This document shows positions 35,723 through 44,904 of a stretch of 64,000 nt of DNA, one piece after another; within the stretch, counting starts at the first letter, position 1, and the number at the start of each line of letters is the position of its first letter. Both the position numbers and the translations under genes were made by a program. The notes beneath the pieces were generated by a model. That model saw only the letters and a list, made by a program, of their open reading frames with translations. It was not told where the DNA came from and ran no database searches. Origin of the DNA: CF-39 sp035651155 (lineage in GTDB: Bacteria > Chloroflexota > Limnocylindria > P2-11E). Location: contig DASRGG010000012.1 of the NCBI GenBank assembly GCA_035651155.1, positions 1 to 64,000 on the forward strand, in the 5' to 3' direction.

Positions 35723-37083
35723 ATGGACCGGACGCGATCGACCTAGCCATCCGCGGCGGGACCGTCGTCACGGCCGCCGGGAGCGAGCGGACGGATGTCG
35801 GCGTCGAAGACGGGCGCATCGCGCGCGTCGGCCGCGTCCCGCGCGCCGAGCGCGAGGTCGACGCGACCGGGCTCCTGCTCCTTCCCGGCTGCGTCGACCT
35901 GCACACGCACCTCGCGTCGACGCCGGGGTGGACGCCGCTCGACGACTTCGCGCACGGCACGCGCGCCGCGCTCGCGGGCGGCGTGACGACGGTCGTCTCG
36001 ATGGTCTATCAGGAGGAGGGATCGCTGCGCCGCGGTATCGAGCGCGGATCGCGCGACGCCGAGCGATCGCACGCCGATTTCGCGTTCCACGCCGTCGTCA
36101 CCGACCCGAGCGCGGAGGCCATCGCGGAGCTGCCCGCGCTCGCGCGCGAGGGGCACGCCGGGATCAAGGTGTTCATGGTCACGAAGCGCTTCGTGGAGCG
36201 GACGCCGGACTACCTCGCGCTCTACCGCGCCGCCGCCCGCGCCGGCGCCCTCGTCGCGGTGCACGCCGAGGATCACGTGCTCGTCGAGCGCGCCACCGCC
36301 GCGCTGCGTCTCGCGCGCAGGACGGGCGTCCAGCACTTCCCGGCGAGCCGCCCGGTCGAGGCGGAGGCCGCCGCCGTCCGCTCCGCCGTCGCGCACGCCG
36401 CGGAGACCGGCGCCGCGATCTACCTCACGCATCTGTCGTCCGGCGCCGCGCTCGAGGAGGTCCGCGGCGCGAAGGCGTCGCGCGCCGCGCGCGTCCACGC
36501 GGAGACGCGGCCGCTCTACCTGTATCTCACGCGCGAGCGCTTCGATCGTCCGGATGGCGCGCTCTGGGTGGGGCAGCCGCCGCTCCGCGAGCGGTCGGAT
36601 GTGTACGCGGTATGGCGCGCCGTCGCGGACCGGACCGTGGACACCGTCGGGACGGACCACATCCCCTGGACGCGCGCGCAGAAGCTCGAGCCGGGGCTCG
36701 CCTTCGACGATATCCCGCCCGGTGTCGCCAACCTCGAGACGCTGCTCCCGATGCTCTACTCCGAGGGCGTTCGGCGCGAGCGCCTGGGCGTCGAGCGACT
36801 CGTGGAGGTGCTCGCGACGGCGCCCGCGCGGATCGCGGGCCTCGCGTCGAAGGGCGAGATCGCCGTCGGCAAGGACGCCGACCTCGTGCTGTTCGATCCC
36901 GCGATGACGCGGACCGTGCGCGCGAGGGAGATGCACTCCGCCGCCGACTACGACCCGTATGAGGGTTGGGAGGTCACCGGATGGCCGCGCGCCGTCTACC
37001 TCCGGGGCACGCTCGCGTACGACGGCGAGATACGCATCCGGCCCGGCACCGGTCGCTTCGTTCCCCGCTCGCCGATCGCGTAG
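35723..37083 (+). pseudogene. dihydropyrimidinase/hydantoinase-like amidohydrolase with frameshifted start
   Basis: The downstream ~450 codons form an intact cyclic-amidohydrolase: DLHTHL, a candidate carboxylated lysine in GIKVFMV, AVHAEDH, YLTHLSS and GTDHIPWT metal and active-site blocks. It fits dihydropyrimidinase, hydantoinase or dihydroorotase-like enzymes. The natural ATG at 35723, one base after the prfA stop, is out of frame with this and meets TAG after seven codons. Restoring one base within codons 2-3 would give MDPDAIDLAIRGGTVV, a normal start. No other start exists before 35983, which would cut the metal site. It is either a real frameshift or one sequencing error. Confidence 0.8.
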
Positions 37084-37138
37084 GGAACCCACGCCCGCCC
37101 CGGTTGTACGGGGTTGCGAGGACCGCCGGAGGTGCGCC

Positions 37139-38332
37139 ACGTTTCGTAAGGCCGCGCTGTTCGCCGCGATGTTCACCGCCCCGCTCGCGTTCGGCACGAT
37201 GGGCCTCGCGGCCGGGGGCAGCTGCATCCCGCCGGCCGGCACGCCGAGCGAAGGGACCGGGCTCGCGGTCTCGATCAAGGGCTGCCTCTTCGGGCCGGCG
37301 ATCCTTCACGCGCCCGTCGGCGGAACGGTCACGTGGACGAACGACGATTTCCTGCCGCACGCGGTGGCCGGGCTCGGGTGGTCGGCGAACGACGACCCGT
37401 TTGGCACGTTCTCTCCCGGCGCGTCCATCCGGCACACCTTCGACGCACCGGGCATCTACACGTACATGTGTCATCTGCACCCGGGCATGAGCGGCATCGT
37501 GATCGTGGGCGACGTGGCCTTCCCGCCCGCGCCGCCGCCGCCCACCCTGTCCGCGCCGGCCGTCGCCGCTCCGCGATCCGTGGTGCCTCCGATCGAGGCG
37601 CCGCTTGCGGGCGCCCTCGTCGCGTTCGCCGCGGTGGGTGGATACGCGCTGGCGAGATGGCCGCGGCGCTGGCGCCTCTCCGGGGCCACGGTCCGGGCCT
37701 TTCTCGCGGACCGGCGTGACGAACCGCGCGGGTACGACCAGACCAGCGAGCTTCCGGTCGGCGACGATGGCGATCGCGGGCCGGACCGGCCCGGTCAGGA
37801 CCACCCTCGCGAACGTCATGCCATGTCGCACGCACGGCCTGCGGCATCGCGGTACCGTTTGGCGATGGATCGGCTGCCGTACGACGACGACACCGCGTTC
37901 ACCCTCGCCGACGACGCGTCGACCGCGGCGCGCATCGCGCGCACCGTGGCCGTGGGCGAGCTCCGAGCCAAGCGTTTCGGCGAGTGGACCGCGGTCGAGG
38001 TGCTCGGGCACGTCGCGGACATGGCCGAGGTCTTCGCCGAGCGCGTGCGGCGCGTCATCGCCGAGGACCGGCCGCGCCTCGCGTCGGTGGACCAGGACAA
38101 GATCGCCGCCGAACGGCGGAACGACGAGCGCGCCCCGATGGAGCTCTCCAAGCGCATCCAGGCCGCGCATGCCGAGCTCGTCCGGCTCCTCATGGACCGG
38201 GCGAACCGCTCTCGAGTGGGCGTCCACGAGGAGCAGGGCGAGGTGGACGCCGGACACCTCGGCGCCTATCACGCCCGGCACGCGCACGAGCACGTGAGCG
38301 ATCTCGCGTCAGCCTTCCCGCCGTCCCGGTAG
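37139..38332 (+). CDS. cupredoxin-domain exported protein, frame open into the next gene
   Basis: Signal peptide FRKAALFAAMFTAPLAFGTMGLAA, then a plastocyanin/amicyanin-like domain with copper ligands expected in LPHAV (His) and YMCHLHPGM (Cys, His, Met), a Pro-rich linker, and a C-terminal helix (about residues 160-180). The only start that keeps the signal peptide is ACG 37139, six bases after GGAGG; ATG 37168 would begin mid-signal. No stop codon separates it from the DinB-like gene, so the frame runs to 38332. Sequence between about 37700 and 37860 looks noncoding, so a stop has probably been lost. Confidence 0.65.
   Translation, partial: TFRKAALFAAMFTAPLAFGTMGLAAGGSCIPPAGTPSEGTGLAVSIKGCLFGPAILHAPVGGTVTWTNDDFLPHAVAGLGWSANDDPFGTFSPGASIRHTFDAPGIYTYMCHLHPGMSGIVIVGDVAFPPAPPPPTLSAPAVAAPRSVVPPIEAPLAGALVAFAAVGGYALARWPRRWRLSGATVRAFLADRRDEPRGYDQTSELPVGDDGDRGPDRPGQDHPRERHAMSHARPAASRYRLAMDRLPYDDDTAFTLADDASTAARIARTVAVGELRAKRFGEWTAVEVLGHVADMAEVFAERVRRVIAEDRPRLASVDQDKIAAERRNDERAPMELSKRIQAAHAELVRLLMDRANRSRVGVHEEQGEVDAGHLGAYHARHAHEHVSDLASAFPPSR
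37853..37858 (+). promoter_or_regulatory. -10 box TACCGT, leaderless spacing
   Basis: TACCGT is followed by 6 bases and ATG 37865 of the DinB-like gene. This supports independent expression of that gene despite the open frame upstream. Confidence 0.5.
37865..38332 (+). CDS. DinB-like protein
   Basis: DinB/DfrB four-helix-bundle protein of 155 residues: GEWTAVEVLGHVADM, FAERVRRVIAED and a C-terminal HARHAHEHV. The family often binds a metal through three histidines, here probably within GHVAD and HARHAHEH. It can act as a thiol-dependent S-transferase; no specific reaction can be assigned. It shares its reading frame with the cupredoxin upstream, but the TACCGT box and the domain boundary at ATG 37865 favour a separate protein. 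Confidence 0.8.
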   Translation: MDRLPYDDDTAFTLADDASTAARIARTVAVGELRAKRFGEWTAVEVLGHVADMAEVFAERVRRVIAEDRPRLASVDQDKIAAERRNDERAPMELSKRIQAAHAELVRLLMDRANRSRVGVHEEQGEVDAGHLGAYHARHAHEHVSDLASAFPPSR

Positions 38333-38378
38333 GCGGCCCCTCGAGCGGAACTCATAGGCGTGGCGTAATACCTACCGC

Positions 38379-39899
38379 ATGGACACCGTCCACGCGCAGG
38401 TGATCGCGCCGCTCTCCCGCGCCGACGCGGAGCGGCTCCTGCCGGAGCTGGCCACGGGCCGCCAGACGTTCGAGCGGCGGGTGCTCCGCGCCAGATGCCT
38501 CAAGTATCTCGAGTCGTTCGACCTTGCCTGGGCCGAGCTGAACGCGGTCCTGCCGCTCGTCAGGGACCCGGTGCTCCGTGCCCGCGTCGCCGTCGATCTG
38601 CTGCACCTCTCCTATTACCTCGTCCGGCGCGACGACTCGATCCGCTTCAAAGCGATGGCCGAGGCGGACGCCGCCGCCGATCCGCTGATCCTCGCGGAGC
38701 TCCATCTCGGCAGCTCGATCGTGAACACGGCATCGAACGAGATCCGCGAGGCGCTCGCCGACGCGCGTCGCGCCGAGGACGCGCTGGCCGTCGCGGCGCG
38801 CGGGCGCGGCCGCGATCTCGTGACCACGCGCGTGCAGCGCCAGCTCGCGCACCTCCTGTCCCACGCGGGCGATTACGTCGGCGCGCGCGCCGCGGCCGAG
38901 GCGACGGTGCGGCATGCCGCGCGACTCAACGACGCCGCCGAAGCGGCATGGGCGACGTACACGGTCGGCTTCGTCGACTGGTTCGCCGGCCGCCTCGACA
39001 ACGCGGTCGACGCGTTCACGAAGGCCGAGGCGGAGCTTCGCCAGTACGGCTCGTCGGTCTGGCGTCACACGCTCCTCTGTCTCGCGCGCGCGAAGCTCGA
39101 GCGCGGCGAGCTCACCGAGGGCGAGCGCCTGGCGCGGCAGAGCGCGACCGGCGCGGAGGAGGACCACGGCCACGTCGCGCTCCTGCGGGGCGAGACCGAA
39201 GTGGCCGATCTCATCCTGAGCCGCGCGCCGAAAGGCATGCCCGAGGACGAGCAGTTCCGCGACTTCGTGCGCGCGATCGTCGCGGCGCAGAAGGGCGATC
39301 CGCGGAAGGGCGTGCGCATGCTCGAGCAGGCGACGCGCGAGTTCGAATCGCGCGGGATGGATCACTGGGCCATCGGCGCCGCCGTGCACGCGGCGTTCTG
39401 GCGCGAGTCGATCGTCCGTGGTGGCGGCGTCACGCGCGCGATCGCGCTCGTCCGCGACATCGGGACGCGCGGTGGCGAGGGCTTCGCGTACTACCTGCCG
39501 GAGGTCGCTGCCTGGCTGGGCCGCGCCGCAGAGCGCGACGGGCAGGCCCGCGCGCTCGGTCACACGATCCGCGCGCGGGCGGAGGCGGCGGAACGGCGCG
39601 CGAAGGCGGACGCGGGCGAGGGTGCGGGGGCGTCCGCCCTCGACGAGGCGACGTTCGGGCTGCGCGCGATCGGCCTCACCTGGCGCGAGATCGGGATCCT
39701 CCGCGAGATGGAGCAGCTCTCGCGCGAGGGCAAGCGTCTCGACCGCGACGCGCTCGCGGGCCGTCTCGCTTTGTCGCCGAACACGCTGCGCGTGCACCTC
39801 ACGCGCATCCGCGCGAAGCTCGACGTGGTCGACAAGCGTGGCGACGAGGTGCTGCTCGAAGCCGCGCTCTCGCGGCGGCCGGGACTCGTCGCGCCCTGA
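38379..39899 (+). CDS. TPR protein with C-terminal LuxR-like helix-turn-helix
   Basis: Protein of 506 residues. Residues ~20-420 are Ala/Arg-rich helical repeats of tetratricopeptide type. The last ~70 residues (LTWREIGILREMEQL then LALSPNTLRVHLTRIRAKL) form a LuxR/GerE-like DNA-binding domain. It is probably a transcription regulator whose repeats bind a partner or ligand; no receiver or kinase domain is present. The start ATG follows TAATAC by 7 bases, a weak version of the leaderless signal. Confidence 0.75.
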   Translation: MDTVHAQVIAPLSRADAERLLPELATGRQTFERRVLRARCLKYLESFDLAWAELNAVLPLVRDPVLRARVAVDLLHLSYYLVRRDDSIRFKAMAEADAAADPLILAELHLGSSIVNTASNEIREALADARRAEDALAVAARGRGRDLVTTRVQRQLAHLLSHAGDYVGARAAAEATVRHAARLNDAAEAAWATYTVGFVDWFAGRLDNAVDAFTKAEAELRQYGSSVWRHTLLCLARAKLERGELTEGERLARQSATGAEEDHGHVALLRGETEVADLILSRAPKGMPEDEQFRDFVRAIVAAQKGDPRKGVRMLEQATREFESRGMDHWAIGAAVHAAFWRESIVRGGGVTRAIALVRDIGTRGGEGFAYYLPEVAAWLGRAAERDGQARALGHTIRARAEAAERRAKADAGEGAGASALDEATFGLRAIGLTWREIGILREMEQLSREGKRLDRDALAGRLALSPNTLRVHLTRIRAKLDVVDKRGDEVLLEAALSRRPGLVAP

Positions 39900-39928
39900 T
39901 CCGCCGAGCGTCAGGCCGCGGGCGGATC
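39898..39928. terminator. hairpin between convergent genes
   Basis: GATCCGCC and GGCGGATC form an 8-bp stem around a 15-base loop between the stops of the TPR regulator and the MBL nuclease. The left arm overlaps the TGA. No U-tract. Confidence 0.4.
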
Positions 39929-39930
39929 GC

Positions 39931-41439
39931 TCACCCGAGCTCGACGGCCTCCCGCCACGTCGGTACGTGCGTGGTGAATCCGAGCGCCTTCACGCGCGGC
40001 TCGAGCGCCGCCTCGGCGCCGGGATCGCCGTGGACGAGGAACACCGTCTTCGGGAAGCCGGCGTCGCCGGGTCTCTTGCCCTTCGAGAAGTTGGCGATCC
40101 ACGCCTCGAGCTCGTGCTCGTCGGCGTGCGCGGAGAACCCGCTGATCGAGCGGACGCGGCAGCGCACGTCGCGTGGCTGCCCGTCGAGCTTCACCCGCTT
40201 CGCGCCGGCCTGCAGGTGGGCGCCGAGCGTGCCCTCGCCCTGATAGCCGACGAAGAGCAGGGTCGCCGTCGGATCGTCGATGAGGTTGCGCAGGTGATGG
40301 AGCACGCGCCCCCCGGTGAGCATGCCGTTCGAGGCGACGATCATGTACGGCCGCGGCGCGCCCTTGATCCTCTTCGAGTCCTCCGCGTCGTTCGTCACCA
40401 CCGCCCCGGGGTAGTCGAGCGGATCGTCGCGCCTCGCGAGCAGCGCCCTCGTCTCGTCGTCGAAGTACTCGGCGTGGCGCCGGTAGATGCCGCTCGCCTT
40501 CGACGCCATCGGCGAGTCGAGGTAGAGCGGCAGCCGCGGGATCTTCCCTTCCGCGAGCAGGCGGTCGAGCTCGAAGACGACCTCCTGCGTGCGGCCGATC
40601 GCGAACGACGGGACGAGGAGCACCCCGCGCGCCTGCTCGGTGAGCGTCACCGCCTCGGCGAGCACGCGGAGCGCTTCCGCCTGCGGGTCGTGCTCGCGCC
40701 CGCCGTACGTCGACTCCATCAGCACGTAGTCCGCGTCGGTGAGCGTGCTGGGATCGCGGATGATCGGCGTGTTCGGCCGGCCGATGTCGCCGGAGAACAC
40801 GATGACGCGCTCGGGCGAGCCGTCGCCATCGTCCGCGACGACGCGGATCATCGCCGAGCCGAGGATGTGCCCGGCGTCGTAGAGCGTCGCGCGCACGCCC
40901 GCCGCGACCTCGATCTCCTTCCCGTACGGGATCGCGCGGAACGCGCCGAGCGACGCCTGCGCGTCGGCGACCGTGTAGAGCGGAAGGTCGATGGCGGTCG
41001 TGGCGTGCGGCTGCTGCGCGATGACCGCTCGCTCCGGGTCGCGCGCCTCGCCGCGTCCGTGCTCGGCGGCGGCCTCCTCGCCCTCGGGCGCCTCGTGCGC
41101 GCGGCGTTCGCGGCGCTCGGCGAATTCCTCCTGGAGCTTCGCGGAGTCGAGCAGCACGAGCGCCGCGAGCTCCATGGTCCCGGCCGTCGCGAAGATCGGC
41201 GCGCGCAGCCCGCGCGCGTGCATGAGCGGGATCAGACCGCAGTGATCGAGGTGCGCGTGGGTGAGCAGCATCGCGTCGATGCTCGCCGGGTCGTACGCCG
41301 GCGCCGCGCGGTTGTGTTCGACCTCGTGGGGGTTGCCCTGGAACATGCCGCAGTCCACGAGGACCTTCGCCCGCTTCGTCTCGAGGAGGAACTGCGACCC
41401 GGTCACGGTGTTCGCCGCGCCGAGGAAGGAGAGCCGCAT
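39931..41439 (-). CDS. MBL-fold beta-CASP ribonuclease-like protein
   Basis: Protein of 502 residues of the CPSF73/Ysh1-like family: MBL domain with HAHLDH, a later FSGDIGR motif, beta-CASP and RMMBL domains (GAPRPYMIVASNGMLTGGR, SGFSAHADEHEL). It should be a metal-dependent RNA endonuclease or exonuclease. An insertion of about 40 charged residues after the first ~125 (EEFAERRERRAHEAPEGEE region) is unusual. ATG 41439 is only 21 bases from the divergent GNAT start. Confidence 0.9.
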   Translation of the reverse strand: MRLSFLGAANTVTGSQFLLETKRAKVLVDCGMFQGNPHEVEHNRAAPAYDPASIDAMLLTHAHLDHCGLIPLMHARGLRAPIFATAGTMELAALVLLDSAKLQEEFAERRERRAHEAPEGEEAAAEHGRGEARDPERAVIAQQPHATTAIDLPLYTVADAQASLGAFRAIPYGKEIEVAAGVRATLYDAGHILGSAMIRVVADDGDGSPERVIVFSGDIGRPNTPIIRDPSTLTDADYVLMESTYGGREHDPQAEALRVLAEAVTLTEQARGVLLVPSFAIGRTQEVVFELDRLLAEGKIPRLPLYLDSPMASKASGIYRRHAEYFDDETRALLARRDDPLDYPGAVVTNDAEDSKRIKGAPRPYMIVASNGMLTGGRVLHHLRNLIDDPTATLLFVGYQGEGTLGAHLQAGAKRVKLDGQPRDVRCRVRSISGFSAHADEHELEAWIANFSKGKRPGDAGFPKTVFLVHGDPGAEAALEPRVKALGFTTHVPTWREAVELG

Positions 41440-41447
41440 CGTTTGGC

Positions 41448-41453
41448 TATTCT
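41448..41453 (+). promoter_or_regulatory. -10 box TATTCT, leaderless spacing
   Basis: TATTCT lies 7 bases before ATG 41461. The whole divergent intergenic region is 21 bases, so a leaderless start is almost forced for the GNAT gene. Confidence 0.6.
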
Positions 41454-41460
41454 GCGTCCC

Positions 41461-42006
41461 ATGTTCGGTCCGTACCTGCGGGGGGAGCGCGTCACGCTGC
41501 GGCCCGCCGACGACAGCGACCCGCCGCGGTTCGTGCCGTGGTTCGCCGATCCCGAGGTCACGCGCTACCTCGGCCGCCGTTCCGCGGCCGCGCTCTATCA
41601 GGAGGTCGACTTCTTCAAGCGCGTCGGCGAATCGAAGACCGACGTGCTGTGGATCATCGAGGTCGCGGGCGAGTCGGTCGGCGCGATCGGCATCCATCAG
41701 ATCGACTGGCAGAACGCTCACGCGGTCACGGGCATCGTCATCGGCGAGAAGGCGCGCTGGCGGAGCGGCGTCGCGTCAGAAGCGATGGCGCTTCGCACGC
41801 GCTACGCCTTCCGGGAGCTGAACCTGCAGAAGCTCACGACCGAGGTCTTCGTGGACAACGTCGCGAGCCGTAAGGCGCTCGAGAAGAACGGCTACCGCAC
41901 CGTCGGCGTCCACCGGCACCACTTCTTCACCGGCGGAGCGTGGCACGACGTGTGGCTCGGCGAGGTCCTGCGAGCCGATTGGGAGAAGGCGCAGCGCCAG
42001 ACGTGA
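41461..42006 (+). CDS. GNAT N-acetyltransferase (RimJ/RimL type)
   Basis: Acetyltransferase of 181 residues: RVTLRPADDSD start, IEVAGESVGAIGIH core strands, an acetyl-CoA loop around EKARWRSGVASEA, and the NVASRKALEKNGYR motif typical of RimJ/RimL-like enzymes. The acceptor (protein N-terminus or small amine) is unknown. The loop R/Q-x-x-G-x-G/A is recognisable but degenerate. Confidence 0.85.
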   Translation: MFGPYLRGERVTLRPADDSDPPRFVPWFADPEVTRYLGRRSAAALYQEVDFFKRVGESKTDVLWIIEVAGESVGAIGIHQIDWQNAHAVTGIVIGEKARWRSGVASEAMALRTRYAFRELNLQKLTTEVFVDNVASRKALEKNGYRTVGVHRHHFFTGGAWHDVWLGEVLRADWEKAQRQT

Positions 42007-42073
42007 GCTGACACCGGAGTGCGACGGAGAGGCCGGTCGCCCCTCTGCTAGCCTTGCCGCCGGGCGGGATGCG

Positions 42074-43534
42074 GTGAAGCGTTCGAAGCGTTTGGTCGCG
42101 ATGCTCATCGTCCTCCTCGTCGTCGTGGGAGGTGGTGCGTACCTGTACTTCCCGCGCGGCGAGAGCCTTTCGGCCGCCGTGTCCGCGACGCTCGCGGTCC
42201 TGAACACGGACATCACGGCGCAACGCGGCGCCACCGGCGACTTCGCGCCGGCGCTCGACGGCGATCTGTTCAAGACCGGCGACGTCGTGAAGTCGAGTCA
42301 GAACGGACGCGCCGTCCTCACGTTCTTCGACGGCTCGACGCTCACGGTCGACCCCGGCTCCGTCGTGCGCGTGGCGTCGCTCAATCGTCTCGATGACGGA
42401 GGCATCCAGGCCGTGATCGAGCAGACCCTCGGCCGCACCTGGGCATCCGTCTCGAAGCTCAAGACCGCCGATTCGAAGTTCGAGATCAAGACGCCCACGT
42501 CGACGGCCGCCGTGCGGGGGACCGCCTTCGAGACGAACGTGCAGCGGCGTCCCGACGGCAGCATCGCGGTCACCTACACCGCCGACGATGGGCAGCTCCT
42601 CGTGACGGCGGCCGCCGGCGGCCAGACGATCGTGACGCCGAACACCCAGGTCGAGATCGCCCAGAACCAGCCGGCGCCGCAGAACCCGACGCCGCTCCCG
42701 CCGCAGCCCACGCTTCGCGTGACCTCGTCGACCGGCGTCGGCTTCGCGGTGACGAGCCCCGGCGGCGCGACCTGCGGATCGGCCGGGAACAAGGCCGAGA
42801 TCTTCGGCTGCCTCCAGAACGGCAACACCATCACCATCCGCCAGCCGGTCGCGGGCCGCTACTCGGTGCTCATGACCGCCGCCGCGCCGGCGCAGAACGC
42901 GACGGTCATGGTGGAAGCGCTGCTCGGCACGACCGTGCAGGCGACGCGCACCCTGACGCGCACCTTCGCGCTCGGCGACCTCGTGCGCAGCGCGTTCGCG
43001 TACGGCACGGGCACGCCGCAGACCGTCGGCGCGTTCGATCCCGCGGAGCTCGTCACGAGCGTCTGCGGCGCGGTCGGGACCGGCCGCGTCTTCTCGGGCG
43101 GAACGCTGCAGGAGCGTACCGACCAGCTCGTCGCGTTCGGGCAGGCGAACCACAACGCCGACGTCGCGCTCGTCGCGACGGAGGCCGAGCTGAACGCCGA
43201 GCTCGCTCGGCAGCTCGCGGCCGGCTCCGGCGGCGCGCCGGTCACCGGCGCGCACGTCACCATCGACCCATCCGGGCTGCACTTCTCCGGCGACGTGTCG
43301 ACGCCGATCGGCGCCTTCACCGCGGCCGGCGACGCGAGCATGGGTCCGCTGGGCGGCAGGCTCGCGGTGCACATCCGCAACCTCACGGCCGGACCGATCC
43401 CCGGCGCGATCCTCGACCAGGTGCGCGCGACGATCGAGCAGAGCGCGAGCGGCGTCTCCGACTCGGTCCCCTTCACCGTACGCCAGGTCGCGCTGCGGAG
43501 CGGATGCTTCGCGATCATGGGGACCACCCGCTAG
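42074..43534 (+). CDS. FecR-domain secreted/anchored protein
   Basis: Protein of 486 residues with an N-terminal transmembrane anchor (LVAMLIVLLVVVGGGAYLYF), then a FecR domain (about residues 50-185: GDVVKSSQNGRAVLTFFDGSTLTV and TPTSTAAVRGTAFE). After a Pro/Gln linker comes a C-terminal half with no recognised domain that contains two cysteine pairs. Such stand-alone FecR proteins are thought to be envelope sensors or scaffolds. GTG 42074; a weak GGGCGGG lies upstream. Confidence 0.8.
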   Translation: MKRSKRLVAMLIVLLVVVGGGAYLYFPRGESLSAAVSATLAVLNTDITAQRGATGDFAPALDGDLFKTGDVVKSSQNGRAVLTFFDGSTLTVDPGSVVRVASLNRLDDGGIQAVIEQTLGRTWASVSKLKTADSKFEIKTPTSTAAVRGTAFETNVQRRPDGSIAVTYTADDGQLLVTAAAGGQTIVTPNTQVEIAQNQPAPQNPTPLPPQPTLRVTSSTGVGFAVTSPGGATCGSAGNKAEIFGCLQNGNTITIRQPVAGRYSVLMTAAAPAQNATVMVEALLGTTVQATRTLTRTFALGDLVRSAFAYGTGTPQTVGAFDPAELVTSVCGAVGTGRVFSGGTLQERTDQLVAFGQANHNADVALVATEAELNAELARQLAAGSGGAPVTGAHVTIDPSGLHFSGDVSTPIGAFTAAGDASMGPLGGRLAVHIRNLTAGPIPGAILDQVRATIEQSASGVSDSVPFTVRQVALRSGCFAIMGTTR

Positions 43535-43548
43535 CAGCGCCTCGCGGC

Positions 43549-43554
43549 TAGCAT
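43549..43554 (+). promoter_or_regulatory. -10 box TAGCAT, leaderless spacing
   Basis: TAGCAT is followed by 6 bases and GTG 43561, the start of the beta-lactamase-like gene. Confidence 0.55.
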
Positions 43555-43560
43555 CTTCGC

Positions 43561-44901
43561 GTGGATCCCCGCCTCGACTCCATCGTCCGTGACGGCATGG
43601 ACCGCCATCACGTGCCCGGCGTGGCGGTCGGCATCTGGCGCGATGGAGAAGAAGTGCTCGGCGGCTGGGGCGTCACGAACGTCGACCACCCCCTTCCGGT
43701 CGACGCGGACACGCTCTTCCAGGTCGCTTCCGTCACGAAGACGATGACCGCGACCGTCATCATGCGGCTCGTCGATCGCGGCGACGTCGACCTCGACGCG
43801 CCGGTCCGCACCTATCTGCCGTCGTTCCAGCTACGGGACGCGGACGCCGCGAAGCGCGCGACGGTGAAGCACCTCGTGACGCACACCGGCGGGTGGCTGG
43901 GCGACTGCTTCGCCGACTTCGGCAACGGCGACGACGCGGTCCAGCGCTACGTCGACGCGATGGTGGACCTCGAGCAGCTGACCCCGCTCGGCGAGGTCTG
44001 GCACTACTCGAACTCCTCGTTCACCGTGCTCGGCCGGATCATCGAGGTCGTCACGAAGATGACCTACGAGGAGGCGACGCGCGCGCTGCTCTTCGCGCCG
44101 CTCGGCATGGATCATTCGGTGTTCTCGGCGGGCGAGGCCATCGTGCTCCGTACCTCCGTCGGCCATCAGGTCATCGACGAGAAGCCGCGCGTGGCGAAGC
44201 CGTGGTCCTTCCCGCGCGCGACGACACCGGTGGGCGGCGTCGTCTCGACGGTGCGCGATCTGCTCCGGTACGCGCGCTTCCATCTGGGCGACGGCACGGC
44301 GCCGGACGGGACGCGGCTCCTCTCGCGGGAGAGCATCGAGCTCATGCGCACGCCGCTCGCGGGCGCCGACCTCGATCGCCGGGTCGGCGTCGCGTGGTTC
44401 CTGCGGGACATCCAGGGCGTGCGGCTGCAGTACCACGGTGGCGTCGCGATCGGGCAACAGGGCGTGCTCGTGCTCGCGCCCGGACGGAACGCGGCCATCG
44501 CGGTCGAGACGAACTCGACGCGCGGCGGCCTCCTCCACGGGGACGTCACGAAGTGGTGGCAGAGGGAGCACCTCGGCATCGAGCAGCCCGCGCCGGCGTA
44601 CGTCGAGCTCGACCGTCCGCGCTACACCGAGCTCGCCGGACGCTACCTCGCGGAGCTCTCCGATGCCGCGCTCGAGCTGTCGGATACCGGTCTCGTCTAT
44701 CGATCGTTCTCGCACAACAAGCTCAAGGTCGTGCCGCCGCCGCAGGATCCGCCGCCGTCCCGCGTCGCCTTCACATCGGACGACGAGTTCACGCTGCTCG
44801 ACGGCCCGCTGAAGGACACCCGCGGCGAATTCCTGCGCGCGGACGGCCGGCTGCGCTGGATGCGCGTGGGCGGCCGCCTCTACCGCCGCGCGGAGGCCTA
44901 G
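43561..44901 (+). CDS. serine hydrolase, class C beta-lactamase/esterase family
   Basis: Penicillin-binding-type hydrolase of 446 residues: SVTK (Ser57, Lys60) in helix 2, YSN (Tyr149, Asn151), and HGG (HGGVAIGQQG) near residue 295 as the KTG-box equivalent. A C-terminal ~90-residue beta domain resembles DUF3471. There is no signal peptide, so a cytoplasmic esterase or peptidase is more likely than antibiotic resistance. thyA follows after three bases, but the gene has its own leaderless promoter. Confidence 0.87.
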   Translation: MDPRLDSIVRDGMDRHHVPGVAVGIWRDGEEVLGGWGVTNVDHPLPVDADTLFQVASVTKTMTATVIMRLVDRGDVDLDAPVRTYLPSFQLRDADAAKRATVKHLVTHTGGWLGDCFADFGNGDDAVQRYVDAMVDLEQLTPLGEVWHYSNSSFTVLGRIIEVVTKMTYEEATRALLFAPLGMDHSVFSAGEAIVLRTSVGHQVIDEKPRVAKPWSFPRATTPVGGVVSTVRDLLRYARFHLGDGTAPDGTRLLSRESIELMRTPLAGADLDRRVGVAWFLRDIQGVRLQYHGGVAIGQQGVLVLAPGRNAAIAVETNSTRGGLLHGDVTKWWQREHLGIEQPAPAYVELDRPRYTELAGRYLAELSDAALELSDTGLVYRSFSHNKLKVVPPPQDPPPSRVAFTSDDEFTLLDGPLKDTRGEFLRADGRLRWMRVGGRLYRRAEA

Positions 44902-44904
44902 CTA

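Noticed and set aside
38366..38371. TAATAC seven bases before ATG 38379 as a leaderless -10
   Set aside because: Spacing fits but the last base is C, not T; kept out of the promoter list and mentioned only in the gene entry.
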